Positions 8,428 through 18,751 of a stretch of DNA of 50,077 nt are shown here, in pieces. The notes below the pieces were generated by a model. The model did no database searches. It had not been told where the DNA came from and saw only the letters and a program-made list of their open reading frames with translations. The position numbers and the translations under genes are program-made. Location of the stretch: the NCBI GenBank assembly GCA_021808105.1, contig JAKBCC010000005.1, positions 1 to 50,077 of the forward strand, written 5' to 3'. Each line of letters opens with the position of its first letter. Positions within the stretch are counted from its first letter, which is position 1. Source of the stretch: Planctomycetota bacterium (GTDB lineage: Bacteria; Planctomycetota; Phycisphaerae; WQYP01).

Positions 8428-11400
8428 TGGACAAGTCTGTCCTTTCCGACATCCTGCGCGGTATGGCGGAATCGCCGGTTATTGCGCGTATGGTTGATGA
8501 ACTGTCCCGCAACCGCTACGTCGGTGCTACGGGGCAATGGGGGTCCTGCGCTTTGGCGGCCGCGGCTGCGATACAGGCGCACATGCAACGCAGTGTGCTG
8601 ATTGTCACAGCGCACCTGGATGATGCCGATGATGCGATTGATCAACTGGAATTTTTCCGACCGGGTTGCACGGCGCGTCTCTTTCCGGCATTCGAAGTGC
8701 TGCCCGGTGAATCCAGCATTTCCCATGAACTGATCGCGGAACGCCTGGCTCTGCTGGCGGATCTTGGCTCAGGGAAAACTGCGGATTTTTACGTTGCGCC
8801 CATTCAGGCGTTAATGCAGCCATGCCCCAATCCTGACCTGCTGGCCAAGCAACTGATTTCCCTGGTGCCGGGCGGAAAAATGGATCGCGATGGGCTGGTT
8901 CAATGGCTATCGGGAAATGGATATTCCCGCTTGGAAGCTGTTGAAAATCCGGGCGATTTTTCCGTGCGCGGCGATATTCTGGATGTCTGGGCCGCCGGGC
9001 GTCAGCAACCGGCCCGCCTTGATTTTTTCGGCGATCAAATTGAACGTATTCACAGTTTTGATCCTGAAACGCTGGGGCCGACGGATCCGATCGAGCTTCT
9101 GCGTATAAGCGCTTTGGAAAAGCAGGCCACCTGGCCGAAAGACCAGACGGTCAATTTTATTTCGGCGTTGCCGGAGGAAACGGTTATCTGGCTGATTGAG
9201 CCGCAGGAAATCCAGGAGCAGGGCCGCAGTTACATGGATCGTCTGCCGGATGGCCGGGGCATTTATCCGGCGGAGGCGATTTTTCGTCTGGCGCAGAATT
9301 TTGCGTGGGCGCAAATAAGGCAGTTTGGTCGTGATGATCGCACCACCATTGATCTGCCGTGTCGCTCGGTGGAACAATTTGATACCGAACCAGATGCGGC
9401 ACTGGCTGAATTGGCAGCCCTGGCTGCGGATAATCAGGTGTTTGTCGTGTGCCAGAATCCTTCCGAGCGCACGCGATTAACCGATCTGATCCATGTCAAA
9501 CATCCGGAAGTGCTGGATAAAATTTCCATTCCCGTAGGTGATCTGGCGGTGGGCTTTCGCTGGCAGCTTACCGGTGTAACGGAAAAAAAGACCGGTGCGG
9601 ATCATACACCCACCGATCAGCAGCACTGGCTGATTATGGTGGCACACCATGAATTGTTTCATCGCTATCATCAGCGGCGACGCCTGCGGGCCATTCAGGG
9701 TGCCCGGCCGATTGATCACTTTCTTGATTTGCAGGCAGGTGATTATGTGGTGCATGTGAATCATGGCATTGCGCAGTTTACCGCCATGACCACGTTGGCG
9801 CGCGATGGTCGGCAAGCGGAATACATGACGCTGGTATTTGCCCGCGAGGCGGTGCTGCATGTACCGATCACGCAGATTCATCTGGTGCAGAAATATGTCG
9901 GCGGCGCACAAGGCCGGCCGCCACTGTCTGTATTAGGCGGCACAAGCTGGAATAAACAAAAGGAAAAGGCTTCGGAAGCGGTTGAGAAAATGGCGGCCGA
10001 CATGCTGGAAGTGCAGGCGGCCAGGGAGGAATTTCCGGGCTTTGCCTACGGTGCGGACACCACCGATATGAAGGAATTTGAAAATTCATTCGCGTTTCAA
10101 GCCACGGAAGATCAGTTGCGCTGCATCGCGGAAATCAAGGAAGATTTGCAAAAAAAACGGCCCATGGATCGCCTGTTATGCGGGGACGTGGGCTACGGCA
10201 AAACGGAGTTGGCGATCCGCAGCGCGTTTAAAGTCTGTGAGGGCGGCAAACAGGTTGCCGTGCTGGCTCCCACCACCGTGCTGGTGGAACAGCATGAAGA
10301 GACTTTTCGTCAGCGTATGGCGGGGTATCCCTTTATTGTTGAAAGCGTATCGCGTTTTAAAACCAACAGCCAGATTCATGACATTCTGGATCGCACACGC
10401 AAAGGCAAGGTGGATGTTCTTATCGGCACGCATCGGTTGATCAGCAAAGATGTACAGTTCGCCGACCTTGGGCTGGTGGTTATTGATGAAGAGCAGCGCT
10501 TCGGGGTGGAAAATAAAGAACGCTTGAAAAAATTGCGGCTGACCGTGGACGTCCTGACCATGACCGCGACACCCATTCCCCGCACCTTGCACATGAGCCT
10601 GCTGGGCATACGGGATATTTCTAATCTCTCCACACCGCCGCGTGATCGGCGCAGCGTCGTGACGGAGGTAATGGGATGGGAAAGCGCCAGAATCAAACAG
10701 GCGCTGGAGCGCGAGCTGGCACGCGACGGGCAGATTTATTTTGTGCATAACCGCGTATGGAACATTGAATCTGTGGCGGACAAAATACGGCGGCTGGTAC
10801 CCAATGCCCGGATCGTCATTGGGCATGGCCAAATGCCGGACCATGAACTTGAACAGGTCATGCACACGTTTGTAAAGCGGGAAGCGGATATTCTGGTTTC
10901 CACAACCATTATTGAAAGCGGACTGGACATTCCCACCGCCAATACCATTTTCATTCATGAGGCGGAAAATTTTGGATTAAGCGATCTGCACCAGTTGCGG
11001 GGCCGCGTGGGCCGCTCGCGACACCGCGCCTATTGTTACCTGGTAATCAGCGAAAATAAAGCGTTAAGCGAATCGGCGGCTAAGCGGCTCAAAGCGATGG
11101 AGGAATACGCCTCACTGGGTGCGGGGTTCAAAATCGCCTTGCGCGATCTGGAAATTCGCGGCGCGGGCAATCTGCTGGGTGATGAGCAGTCTGGCCATAT
11201 TGCCGCCGTAGGGTATGAACTCTATTGCCAGTTGCTGGAAGAAGCGGTCAAACGGGTGAAAAATCAACCCATTGACCGGCCACCGGAGGTCAACATTGAC
11301 ATCGGTATTTCCGGAAGTTTTCCGCGCACGTATATCATGGCGGAAAAGCAGCGTATGGAACTCTACCGCCGATTGTCACGGTGCCACTCGATGGAGATTA

Positions 11401-11711
11401 TTGAAGCGTTGCGAAAAGACATCATCGACGCCTTCGGCCCATTGCCCAAAGCCGCGGAAACACTTTTCCAACTTACCGAATTACGCGTGCTGGCCGCCGC
11501 ATGGACGATCACCAACCTGATGAGCCAACCGCCGGATCTGGTCTTTGCCATGCAGGATATCTCCAAGCTGGGACCGCTATTAAGCAAGTCGCCGGGATCG
11601 CTGCGTCCGGTCGATCAGAAAGCCATTCACCTGCGGCTGCCCCCCAATTATTTTGAAGGCCAAACGCTGTTAAATGTTCTACGAAACCTGTTGGCCAACC
11701 CGCCACTTTAG
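8427..11711 (+). CDS. mfd: Transcription-repair coupling factor
   Basis: 1094 aa; LLCGDVGYGKTELAIRSAFK, DEEQRFGVENKERLK, TATPIPRTLHMSLLGIRDISNLSTPPRDR, and a CarD-like GDYVVHVNHGIAQF. Confidence 0.97.
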   Translation: MDKSVLSDILRGMAESPVIARMVDELSRNRYVGATGQWGSCALAAAAAIQAHMQRSVLIVTAHLDDADDAIDQLEFFRPGCTARLFPAFEVLPGESSISHELIAERLALLADLGSGKTADFYVAPIQALMQPCPNPDLLAKQLISLVPGGKMDRDGLVQWLSGNGYSRLEAVENPGDFSVRGDILDVWAAGRQQPARLDFFGDQIERIHSFDPETLGPTDPIELLRISALEKQATWPKDQTVNFISALPEETVIWLIEPQEIQEQGRSYMDRLPDGRGIYPAEAIFRLAQNFAWAQIRQFGRDDRTTIDLPCRSVEQFDTEPDAALAELAALAADNQVFVVCQNPSERTRLTDLIHVKHPEVLDKISIPVGDLAVGFRWQLTGVTEKKTGADHTPTDQQHWLIMVAHHELFHRYHQRRRLRAIQGARPIDHFLDLQAGDYVVHVNHGIAQFTAMTTLARDGRQAEYMTLVFAREAVLHVPITQIHLVQKYVGGAQGRPPLSVLGGTSWNKQKEKASEAVEKMAADMLEVQAAREEFPGFAYGADTTDMKEFENSFAFQATEDQLRCIAEIKEDLQKKRPMDRLLCGDVGYGKTELAIRSAFKVCEGGKQVAVLAPTTVLVEQHEETFRQRMAGYPFIVESVSRFKTNSQIHDILDRTRKGKVDVLIGTHRLISKDVQFADLGLVVIDEEQRFGVENKERLKKLRLTVDVLTMTATPIPRTLHMSLLGIRDISNLSTPPRDRRSVVTEVMGWESARIKQALERELARDGQIYFVHNRVWNIESVADKIRRLVPNARIVIGHGQMPDHELEQVMHTFVKREADILVSTTIIESGLDIPTANTIFIHEAENFGLSDLHQLRGRVGRSRHRAYCYLVISENKALSESAAKRLKAMEEYASLGAGFKIALRDLEIRGAGNLLGDEQSGHIAAVGYELYCQLLEEAVKRVKNQPIDRPPEVNIDIGISGSFPRTYIMAEKQRMELYRRLSRCHSMEIIEALRKDIIDAFGPLPKAAETLFQLTELRVLAAAWTITNLMSQPPDLVFAMQDISKLGPLLSKSPGSLRPVDQKAIHLRLPPNYFEGQTLLNVLRNLLANPPL

Positions 11712-11960
11712 CGGCGTAAAATGTGTCGCTTTCGGGTAACAGGTCCTGCATGGGCGTATTGATTTCCTGTCGCATCGTGGCTTTGAGTGACAGGCGTACG
11801 CCTGCGACAGTATGCTACATCATGCGGGAATACTGCAATCAATATTGTGGTCAGGCGCACCGGGGGACGTTCGGTTATAATTGATTTAGCGAAGCGTGTG
11901 TCCCTGTCAGAAGTTGCTGACGGTTGATCCAATGTGAAGAGTAGTACCCACAGGAGCACC

Positions 11961-13079
11961 ATGATGCTGAAGTCGATCAAAATAGAAAACTTCCGGGGGT
12001 TAAAACGTCTTGAAATCACTGACTTCAGTACCATTAATATCTTCGTGGGAAGCAACGGATCGGGCAAGACCAGCGTGCTTGAGGCATTGGCCGTTCTTGG
12101 CTCACCGGGCAATCCTCACCTGCTTTCCAATTTGGCTGCATGGCGCGAAATGGGGCCGATGAATATCCAGGTTGATTATCCGCTGCGCTCGTTTTTCCGT
12201 GAGCTTAATTCCGGGATCGAGATAAAGTTGTCAGCTGCTACCGAGAAGGGGATCCAGCGGCTGTCGATTACGGGGCAGCAATCGGATATCTCCCGCCTTA
12301 ACGAGCCGGAATTTAACACGAAATCGGTGACAGGCACAATGCAGGAGATCGAAGGCGCGGCCGCTACTTTTCGTCGATCAGCCGAACTTCCTTTCGCTGA
12401 CGGAAATAAAATCGCCGGAGTCAGTTACCATTTTACTGACGAAGAAGGAACTTCGGCCATGGCGAGTGCGACATTGGTTCCAGTTGGTTTACAAGGGGTA
12501 GTTCAGAACGTACCCCGGGCACTGGGTGTGTTTTACATCCAGGGTCGGCGAGCAAGCAGCGTACTGGAAACAGCGGAAGCAATTACCAGGATTACTGAAG
12601 CCGGAGAGGAACAACCGTTTCTTCAAGTGATTCGGGCAATCGAGCCGCGGTGCAAATCCATTCAGGTCGGTTTTCTGGGCGGTCAAACTATTCTCCTTGC
12701 CGACGTCGGTGGGCCAAAACGCTTGTCCATATCCCTGCTTGGCGACGGGTTTTGCCGAGCCTGCTTGATCGCAACAGGCTTGGTTACAAACGGTCCAAAA
12801 CTCATCATCGTTGATGATATCGACGCCGGTCTGCACCACAACGCCATGGAAAATCTCTGGCGGGCCATTTTCCAAATATGCCAGAATCGCGGTATTCAAA
12901 TTTGTTGCAGTACCCATAATGAGGAAATGCTGCATGCTGCGGTGGCGGCCCTCGCGGAATCTCCGGAAAGCCTGAGGCTTATTCGGATAGATCGAGGGAA
13001 GGACGGCAGCGTCAGTTCGGAAAATTACGATTTCATCCATGCGCAGATCGCCAGTCGAAACGGAATAGAGGTTCGCTGA
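11961..13079 (+). CDS. AAA-family (AAA_21/OLD-like) ATPase
   Basis: MLKSIKIENFRGLKRLEI, Walker A GSNGSGKTS, Walker B LIIVDDIDAGLH, and ICCSTHNEEML. Confidence 0.85.
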   Translation: MMLKSIKIENFRGLKRLEITDFSTINIFVGSNGSGKTSVLEALAVLGSPGNPHLLSNLAAWREMGPMNIQVDYPLRSFFRELNSGIEIKLSAATEKGIQRLSITGQQSDISRLNEPEFNTKSVTGTMQEIEGAAATFRRSAELPFADGNKIAGVSYHFTDEEGTSAMASATLVPVGLQGVVQNVPRALGVFYIQGRRASSVLETAEAITRITEAGEEQPFLQVIRAIEPRCKSIQVGFLGGQTILLADVGGPKRLSISLLGDGFCRACLIATGLVTNGPKLIIVDDIDAGLHHNAMENLWRAIFQICQNRGIQICCSTHNEEMLHAAVAALAESPESLRLIRIDRGKDGSVSSENYDFIHAQIASRNGIEVR

Positions 13080-13747
13080 TGAGTCCCTCCCGCAAACCTG
13101 GATTTGCACCTGCTGCCGACAAACCCGTTCTCCTTTTGGTCGAGGGAGCTGATGCGTTCTATTTTGTACTTTCACCGTTTCTATCCAAAAAGGAATTTGC
13201 CGGCATACACCTATATGATTTTGGGTCCGTCAGTGAGTTAAAACTGCAGATGGAGACGCTGGTTAAAGCACCCCGTTTCAAGGAATGTATAAAAGCGATT
13301 GGAGTGATGCGCGATGCGGAAGATAACGTGGAAAGCGCGATCTCTTCAGTTTGCGGAGCGTTTCAGAACGCTGGGATTAAAGCTTCGAAACTTGCAGGGG
13401 AGGTCCGACCGGGCGATCCGGCCTGCGGATTCCACCTTTTTCCGGATAACGGCAATCCCGGTTGTCTGGAAAATGCCTGCCTCCGTGCCTATGGCAATTC
13501 ACGGGACTTGGACTGCGCGCAGGATTTTCTGAACTGCGCGAAGCGAGTGGATAGAAGCCCTAACTGGCGGGCCAAGGCCTTGGTGCACGCGCTGATCGCC
13601 ATTGGTGAAAGCCCGGAGTTGACGCTCGGCGATAGCGCAAAAACTGGTATGTGGGCTTCCGAGTCTCCTGCGTTGATCCTGATCGAGAGTTTCTTGCGGC
13701 ATCTGTGCAACGCGGCGAAATCGCAGCGTAGCATGGGAACAGAATAG
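13079..13747 (+). CDS. DUF3226-like / TOPRIM-like protein paired with the upstream ATPase
   Basis: KPVLLLVEGADAFYF...IKAIGVMRDAEDN: conserved E and DxE/D pattern of TOPRIM-like folds. TGATG overlap with the upstream ATPase stop. Confidence 0.7.
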   Translation: MSPSRKPGFAPAADKPVLLLVEGADAFYFVLSPFLSKKEFAGIHLYDFGSVSELKLQMETLVKAPRFKECIKAIGVMRDAEDNVESAISSVCGAFQNAGIKASKLAGEVRPGDPACGFHLFPDNGNPGCLENACLRAYGNSRDLDCAQDFLNCAKRVDRSPNWRAKALVHALIAIGESPELTLGDSAKTGMWASESPALILIESFLRHLCNAAKSQRSMGTE

Positions 13748-13816
13748 TTTCGGCGGCAAGATTCTTTATTGCTTTTTCTGGCAGTTAATTATCTAACTGT
13801 CCCTAAGGTAGGCCAC

Positions 13817-14833
13817 ATGATTGTTACGGTTCAAATTGATGCCCAGCAGCGGATGGGGTTGTATGGTACGGCGGATCGGAATTTGAAAACGCTGCGCGAA
13901 GTGCTGGGTGTCACGCTGGTGGCGCGCGATGACCAACTTAAAATCAGCGGTGAGCCGGCTGCGGTGGAACACTGCGTGGCAACATTGCATCAGATGCGAC
14001 GATTGCTTAGGGAGCACCGGTCTTTGAATCAGGAACATATTGCGTCCGCAATTCGCCTTGCGGCACCGGAAACGCACGCGCAGCATCCGCCGCTTTTGGA
14101 TGTCACGGTCAGTGGCCGAGCGATTGAACCGCGCACGGCGGGTCAGCGGCATTATGTCAACGCCATGCTTGAACATGATCTGGTCTTTTGTGCCGGGCCG
14201 GCGGGCACGGGAAAAACTTTTCTGGCGGTGGCGCTGGCGGTGAGCATGTTGCGGCAAAATAAAGTGCGTCGGCTGGTGCTGGTACGGCCCGCAGTGGAGG
14301 CCGGTGAAAAGCTGGGTTTCCTGCCCGGTGATATTCAGGCCAAAGTCAATCCGTATTTGCGACCTCTGCTGGATGCTCTGCACGATATGATGCCTTATGA
14401 GCAGATTCGGCGATTCATGGCCAATGACATGATTGAACTGGCTCCGCTGGCCTACATGCGCGGCCGCACGCTTAATGAAAGCATCGTCCTGTTGGATGAA
14501 GCGCAAAATACCACGCCCGCCCAAATGCTCATGTTCCTCACGCGCCTGGGCGAAGGCAGCAAAATGGTGGTCACCGGCGACCCAACACAGGTGGATTTAG
14601 AGCCGGGACAGATCAGCGGCTTAGTCGATGCGCATCGTAAACTTTCCGGAGTCAAGGGTGTAGCATTTATTGAGCTGGGCCGATCCGATATTGTGCGACA
14701 TCGACTGGTACAGAACATTGTTCAAGCGTACAACCGTGAAACCGCCGTCCCGGCCAAGCGCCCCATCGCCGCAACCGGCAGGGCAGAAGCCGCAACGGAC
14801 GCACGCATCGCACCGCCCCCCGAACCGGCATAA
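13817..14833 (+). CDS. PhoH-like ATPase
   Basis: CAGPAGTGKTFLAVALAVSML, VRPAVEAGEKLGFLPGDIQAKVNPYLRPLLDAL, LLDEAQNTTPAQMLMFLTRLGEGSKMVVTGDPTQVDL. Confidence 0.96.
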   Translation: MIVTVQIDAQQRMGLYGTADRNLKTLREVLGVTLVARDDQLKISGEPAAVEHCVATLHQMRRLLREHRSLNQEHIASAIRLAAPETHAQHPPLLDVTVSGRAIEPRTAGQRHYVNAMLEHDLVFCAGPAGTGKTFLAVALAVSMLRQNKVRRLVLVRPAVEAGEKLGFLPGDIQAKVNPYLRPLLDALHDMMPYEQIRRFMANDMIELAPLAYMRGRTLNESIVLLDEAQNTTPAQMLMFLTRLGEGSKMVVTGDPTQVDLEPGQISGLVDAHRKLSGVKGVAFIELGRSDIVRHRLVQNIVQAYNRETAVPAKRPIAATGRAEAATDARIAPPPEPA

Positions 14834-14862
14834 ATGAATTAAGCTGTGGGTTCCCAAGCGAC

Positions 14863-16539
14863 CTAAGCTTGAACCCGTGACTGAATTTCCGCAATAAGTT
14901 CCTGCAACGATGCCCGCGGGTGCAGAGCAATAAAATATTCGCGCCAGGAAGCCACCGCCACATTGCTCTGTATTACTTCCGCCTCGCGCATGTGCTGGTC
15001 CAAGGCGTCAACCTGCGGCTGAAACATCGCCAGCAACTGCGCATTGATTTCTTGAAGATCCTGGAACTTGGCGCGGCGCTGCAACCAATGTTCACCGCGC
15101 CGGCGGTGGTTTTGTCGGTCTTCACCCAATGATCGCGCAACAGCGGAAATAAGATCACGTCGCTGATGGACCGCGCCCAAGGCTTTGTCGGTAAGAGCCG
15201 CCAGCGGTACCAGAAGTTCTGGATTCGATCTCACATGATGGCGCTGCCATTTTAATTGCGGAATGTCGGCTTGCTGCACATCCATCTCCTGTGCCAGAGG
15301 AAGCAGCCAACCTGCGGAGGCACAGCCATAAGCGGGACGGACGCCGAAAAGCTGATCCATTATCCGATCCGTCATTTGGTCATATAACGCTCCGCCGATT
15401 CCATGAATAAAGACATCGGAAAGCAATAATCGCACAAACATCGTCAGCGTCAGCGCCCGGGGCCGGAGATTTAAGCCTGCCTCCGCCAACCGCTGACACA
15501 AAAGTTTACCGCCAGCCGGTAATGGGCCATCCATCAAATCCGCAACGTCAATACGCCGAGATTCAAGCTGCAAATACAAGCCGTTGTTCTGTTGCAGTAC
15601 CAGCCGCTGGCGTGGTTGGTCGTTGCCATAAATCCAGAAGGGGAGTTCAAGTTCGTTTGTGGTAACAGCAAGGTTGGGCATGGGGCGGCCGGGATTGACG
15701 ATGCGATTTTCAGCGCGGTATTGATCCAGCGCGGTATTATAAATATTACACCAGTTGCGAGACTGGCGCAGCCACAGCAGCGCAAAGCCGTGCCACGCCA
15801 CGCCGGAACATAAGTAACTGCATGGCACATGCTGCACGTCTATGCCGAAAGAGTTTTCAAAAGTTCTCCGGGAGCGGCTCATCCAACGCACGTAATGTGA
15901 ATCAGAATCCTGCCGCAGAACATGCGTAAAATCCCCCATCGCGTCGGTTTGGATCAGGGGAAATTGCTCAAGCGTGTGCAGCCACTGCGTCTTTTGTTCG
16001 CCTTGCGGTGCGGATAGGAATTCAGCCGGCAGGGCAGACGCCTCAGCCCATGTTACCGTCTTTTTTTCCAGGCGGGGGCCGTTCCAATGCGGCACGGCGA
16101 ATCCCAGATGATCGACGGTGTCATGATCCACCAGTAAGTCAATGGCCAATCCTCCGCTCCGGGCTGCCAGCGCATGCGCCAAAATGACCTTGCTCCAGAC
16201 GCCGGGATGATAAAACTCCACCTGATGCCCGGTGATAACCCATGGCTTGTTCTGCGAATCCGCGGGGGGCACCGGAAAGCCGGTCTCCTGTGCAAACCAA
16301 ACCATCGCCCGCATCAGTTCCTGTCGCGCCAGGCGTGCAAGGGAAGCGATTTCCGAATCAGAAGCAGCGGCACCGCGGGTGTGGAATGTTGCAGAGGTTG
16401 CCAGAAAATCCGCGAGTTGTCTGGCGGGTGGCTCAATAAGAATGTCATGATGCCGGCGTGGCACGATGATGGCCGCCGGATTGGGAGCAAGGGTTGCCGG
16501 CGCGGACGAAAAAGGGCGTAATTCAGCGGGCGTTTCCAT
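14863..16539 (-). CDS. BshC-like protein (bacillithiol cysteine-adding enzyme family)
   Basis: 558 aa; KPWVITGHQVEFYHPGVWSKVILAHALA...DLLVDHDTVDHLGF resembles the BshC core (VITGQQ.../HDxxE). Function in this lineage not certain. Confidence 0.6.
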   Translation of the reverse strand: METPAELRPFSSAPATLAPNPAAIIVPRRHHDILIEPPARQLADFLATSATFHTRGAAASDSEIASLARLARQELMRAMVWFAQETGFPVPPADSQNKPWVITGHQVEFYHPGVWSKVILAHALAARSGGLAIDLLVDHDTVDHLGFAVPHWNGPRLEKKTVTWAEASALPAEFLSAPQGEQKTQWLHTLEQFPLIQTDAMGDFTHVLRQDSDSHYVRWMSRSRRTFENSFGIDVQHVPCSYLCSGVAWHGFALLWLRQSRNWCNIYNTALDQYRAENRIVNPGRPMPNLAVTTNELELPFWIYGNDQPRQRLVLQQNNGLYLQLESRRIDVADLMDGPLPAGGKLLCQRLAEAGLNLRPRALTLTMFVRLLLSDVFIHGIGGALYDQMTDRIMDQLFGVRPAYGCASAGWLLPLAQEMDVQQADIPQLKWQRHHVRSNPELLVPLAALTDKALGAVHQRRDLISAVARSLGEDRQNHRRRGEHWLQRRAKFQDLQEINAQLLAMFQPQVDALDQHMREAEVIQSNVAVASWREYFIALHPRASLQELIAEIQSRVQA

Positions 16540-16622
16540 GCGATATCTTGATTCCTCTTATGGAAACATACGCGCCGGCAATGAATAATTCAAATCGTTC
16601 GCCGTTAAATGGAACGTCAATC

Positions 16623-17348
16623 TTATCCCGCCGCCAGTGTTTGTCGGCATTCGCTGGAATGCAAGGTACGGAAGAAGACGTTGAGATAATGTCGCAGTCG
16701 GTGATTGGGATTATCCAGCCGGCCGCCGAAGTGCCGATTGGGATCGTTGTAAATCAGGCGGATGGGCAATTCAGAAACACGCAGCGAAGCTTGTGCCGCA
16801 CGCACCCAGAATTCCAGGGGGAAGGCATACCCGGTTTCACAAAGTTCCAGTTTTTCCATTGCGGAAACGCGGTGGGCCTTAAAGCCGCAGAAGCTGTCCG
16901 TGAGATTCAGATTCAGATTGCGATTAATGACTTCTGTGATCAGATGATTGATCAACCGCCGATCCATGGGTGGTTCATCTTTCCGCGATTTGGTAAGCAG
17001 GTAGCGTGACCCGCTGATAATATCGGCATCATCCGCTTGCGCGGCGGCGATAAATTCCGGCAGCGCCGCCGGCTCATGCTGTTCATCGCAATCCATTGTT
17101 ATAACCCAGTCGTAACCATGCTGGGATGAATAATCAAAGGCATCAATCAAACTTTGTCCATACCCCATATTCCGGCGATGGTGCAAGACGGAAATATCGG
17201 ACATTGAACGGAGAATTTCCGGCGTGGCGTCCGTGGAGCCATCATCAATGACCAGTACATCCGCAGTTGTGTGCAGACTGATTTCCCCCAGCACCTTACG
17301 CAGGTAGCGCTGTTCGTTAAAGACCGGAATGGCAATAAGCGTTTTCAT
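16623..17348 (-). CDS. Family 2 glycosyltransferase
   Basis: MKTLIAIPVFNEQRYLRKVLGEI...VLVIDDGSTDATPEIL...WVITMDCDEQHEP. Confidence 0.92.
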   Translation of the reverse strand: MKTLIAIPVFNEQRYLRKVLGEISLHTTADVLVIDDGSTDATPEILRSMSDISVLHHRRNMGYGQSLIDAFDYSSQHGYDWVITMDCDEQHEPAALPEFIAAAQADDADIISGSRYLLTKSRKDEPPMDRRLINHLITEVINRNLNLNLTDSFCGFKAHRVSAMEKLELCETGYAFPLEFWVRAAQASLRVSELPIRLIYNDPNRHFGGRLDNPNHRLRHYLNVFFRTLHSSECRQTLAAG

Positions 17349-17393
17349 CGTCCGCATTTCTCAATGCAAATAGTAGGCTGCTAAACCAAGATG

Positions 17394-18005
17394 TCAAGGC
17401 GCGAAGATCGGATTTTCCAACAGCCACTGGGCCAGTCGCCGCACGGCTTTCCCCCGGTGGCTGATCTGCGATTTCTGCTCCATGGATAATTCCGCAGTTG
17501 TAAGCCCGAGTTCCGGAAGAACAAACAGCGGATCATAGCCGAAGCCATTGTCCCCGCGTGGGATATACCCGATGCCGCCGGCGACGTAATCCGACAGCAC
17601 CACCAGCGGCTTATCGGGCAGAGCCAGCGCCAAAGCACAGATAAATTGCGCATGGCGTTTTTCCGGTGGAACATCTTTCAACGCCGCCAGCAGTTTGCGA
17701 TTATTCGCGGCGTCATCACACGGTTCCCCGGCATAGCGGGCGCTGTAAATTCCCGGTGCGCCGCCTAGCGCATCGACGCAAAGTCCGGAATCATCCGCTA
17801 AGCTAAGCACGTTGCTGTGCGCCGCGTAATGGCGGGCTTTTTTCATAGCGTTGCCGCCAAACGTTGGCTGGTCTTCCACAACGTCCGGAATACCGGGGAA
17901 ATCCTGGAGCGTGAGCAATTCCAGGTCGCGTACACCCTCGGCCAGCAGCTCAGCGTTAATTTCCCGTGCCTTGCCCCGATTGGTTGTGGCAATAAGTAAA
18001 CGCAT
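17394..18005 (-). CDS. rdgB: Non-canonical purine NTP pyrophosphatase (RdgB/HAM1)
   Basis: LLIATTNRGKAREINAEL...LADDSGLCVDALGGAPGIYSARYAGE...GDNGFGYDPLFVLPELGLTTAELSMEQKSQISHRGKA. Confidence 0.96.
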   Translation of the reverse strand: MRLLIATTNRGKAREINAELLAEGVRDLELLTLQDFPGIPDVVEDQPTFGGNAMKKARHYAAHSNVLSLADDSGLCVDALGGAPGIYSARYAGEPCDDAANNRKLLAALKDVPPEKRHAQFICALALALPDKPLVVLSDYVAGGIGYIPRGDNGFGYDPLFVLPELGLTTAELSMEQKSQISHRGKAVRRLAQWLLENPIFAP

Positions 18006-18032
18006 CCCAATCCTTTACGAAGCGCCGCGATT

Positions 18033-18479
18033 TCACGTCGGTTTATCGGTGCATTGTGGTCGGGCACCGGCAGGCAGCGGGGGGGCTTCGATGCCGGCTC
18101 GAGGCAAGGTGCCGTCAAGTTCCTGCCGCCAATGCGCAACATCGCCGGCGGGGCCGTAGCAGTAAATCATTTTCATCGCAGTCGAACCGATGTTGGTAAT
18201 CTGATGAAATACACCGCTGGGAATGTACGCGGCCTGCCCGCTGCGCAAGATTCTCTTTTCTGCACCCAGACACATTTCCGCTTCCCCTTCCAGCACAAAA
18301 TAGACTTCTTCCTGCTGCTGATTATGCCACGGTACCTGGCCGCCGTCCGCATCAAGTGTGACAAACCCCATAGCGAAATGGGTCGCCCCAATGGGCGAAG
18401 CACCACCGACAACATTCTGGGTCTTGCGCCTTGCCGGATACCGCCGGCCTTCAATCTGACTTAAATCTGCAACAATCAT
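18033..18479 (-). CDS. Cupin-domain protein
   Basis: QVPWHNQQQEEVYFVLEGEAEMCLGAEKRILRSGQAAYIPSGVFHQITN. Confidence 0.9.
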   Translation of the reverse strand: MIVADLSQIEGRRYPARRKTQNVVGGASPIGATHFAMGFVTLDADGGQVPWHNQQQEEVYFVLEGEAEMCLGAEKRILRSGQAAYIPSGVFHQITNIGSTAMKMIYCYGPAGDVAHWRQELDGTLPRAGIEAPPLPAGARPQCTDKPT

Positions 18480-18751
18480 GCAAAAATTCCTTAACCGGAT
18501 AACCGAATTTCAAATTATAGTATCGGATGAACTGTGGAATATGTAAATTCAGCGCGGTACGTGCCCGGGAACTGCGGCAATATCTCCGATCCACCCGCCC
18601 GTGCAGGGAAACGTCACATAGCCGCCGGCTTTGCCGGTGGTGGAACGCACGTCACCGGCCACCTGCAGTACCAGCATAGAATAGTGTGATCGTCCGTTGA
18701 TTTACCGTTAGCGCAGCCCCATCCGGAAATATGGCCACGCTCCGGGGCGGG

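Noticed and set aside
18547-18690. Short minus-strand reading frame MLVLQVAGDVRSTTGKAGGYVTFPCTGGWIGDIAAVPGHVPR
   Set aside because: Only ~42 codons, no clear RBS, and it overlaps a REP-like hairpin; could be a gene remnant but cannot be supported.
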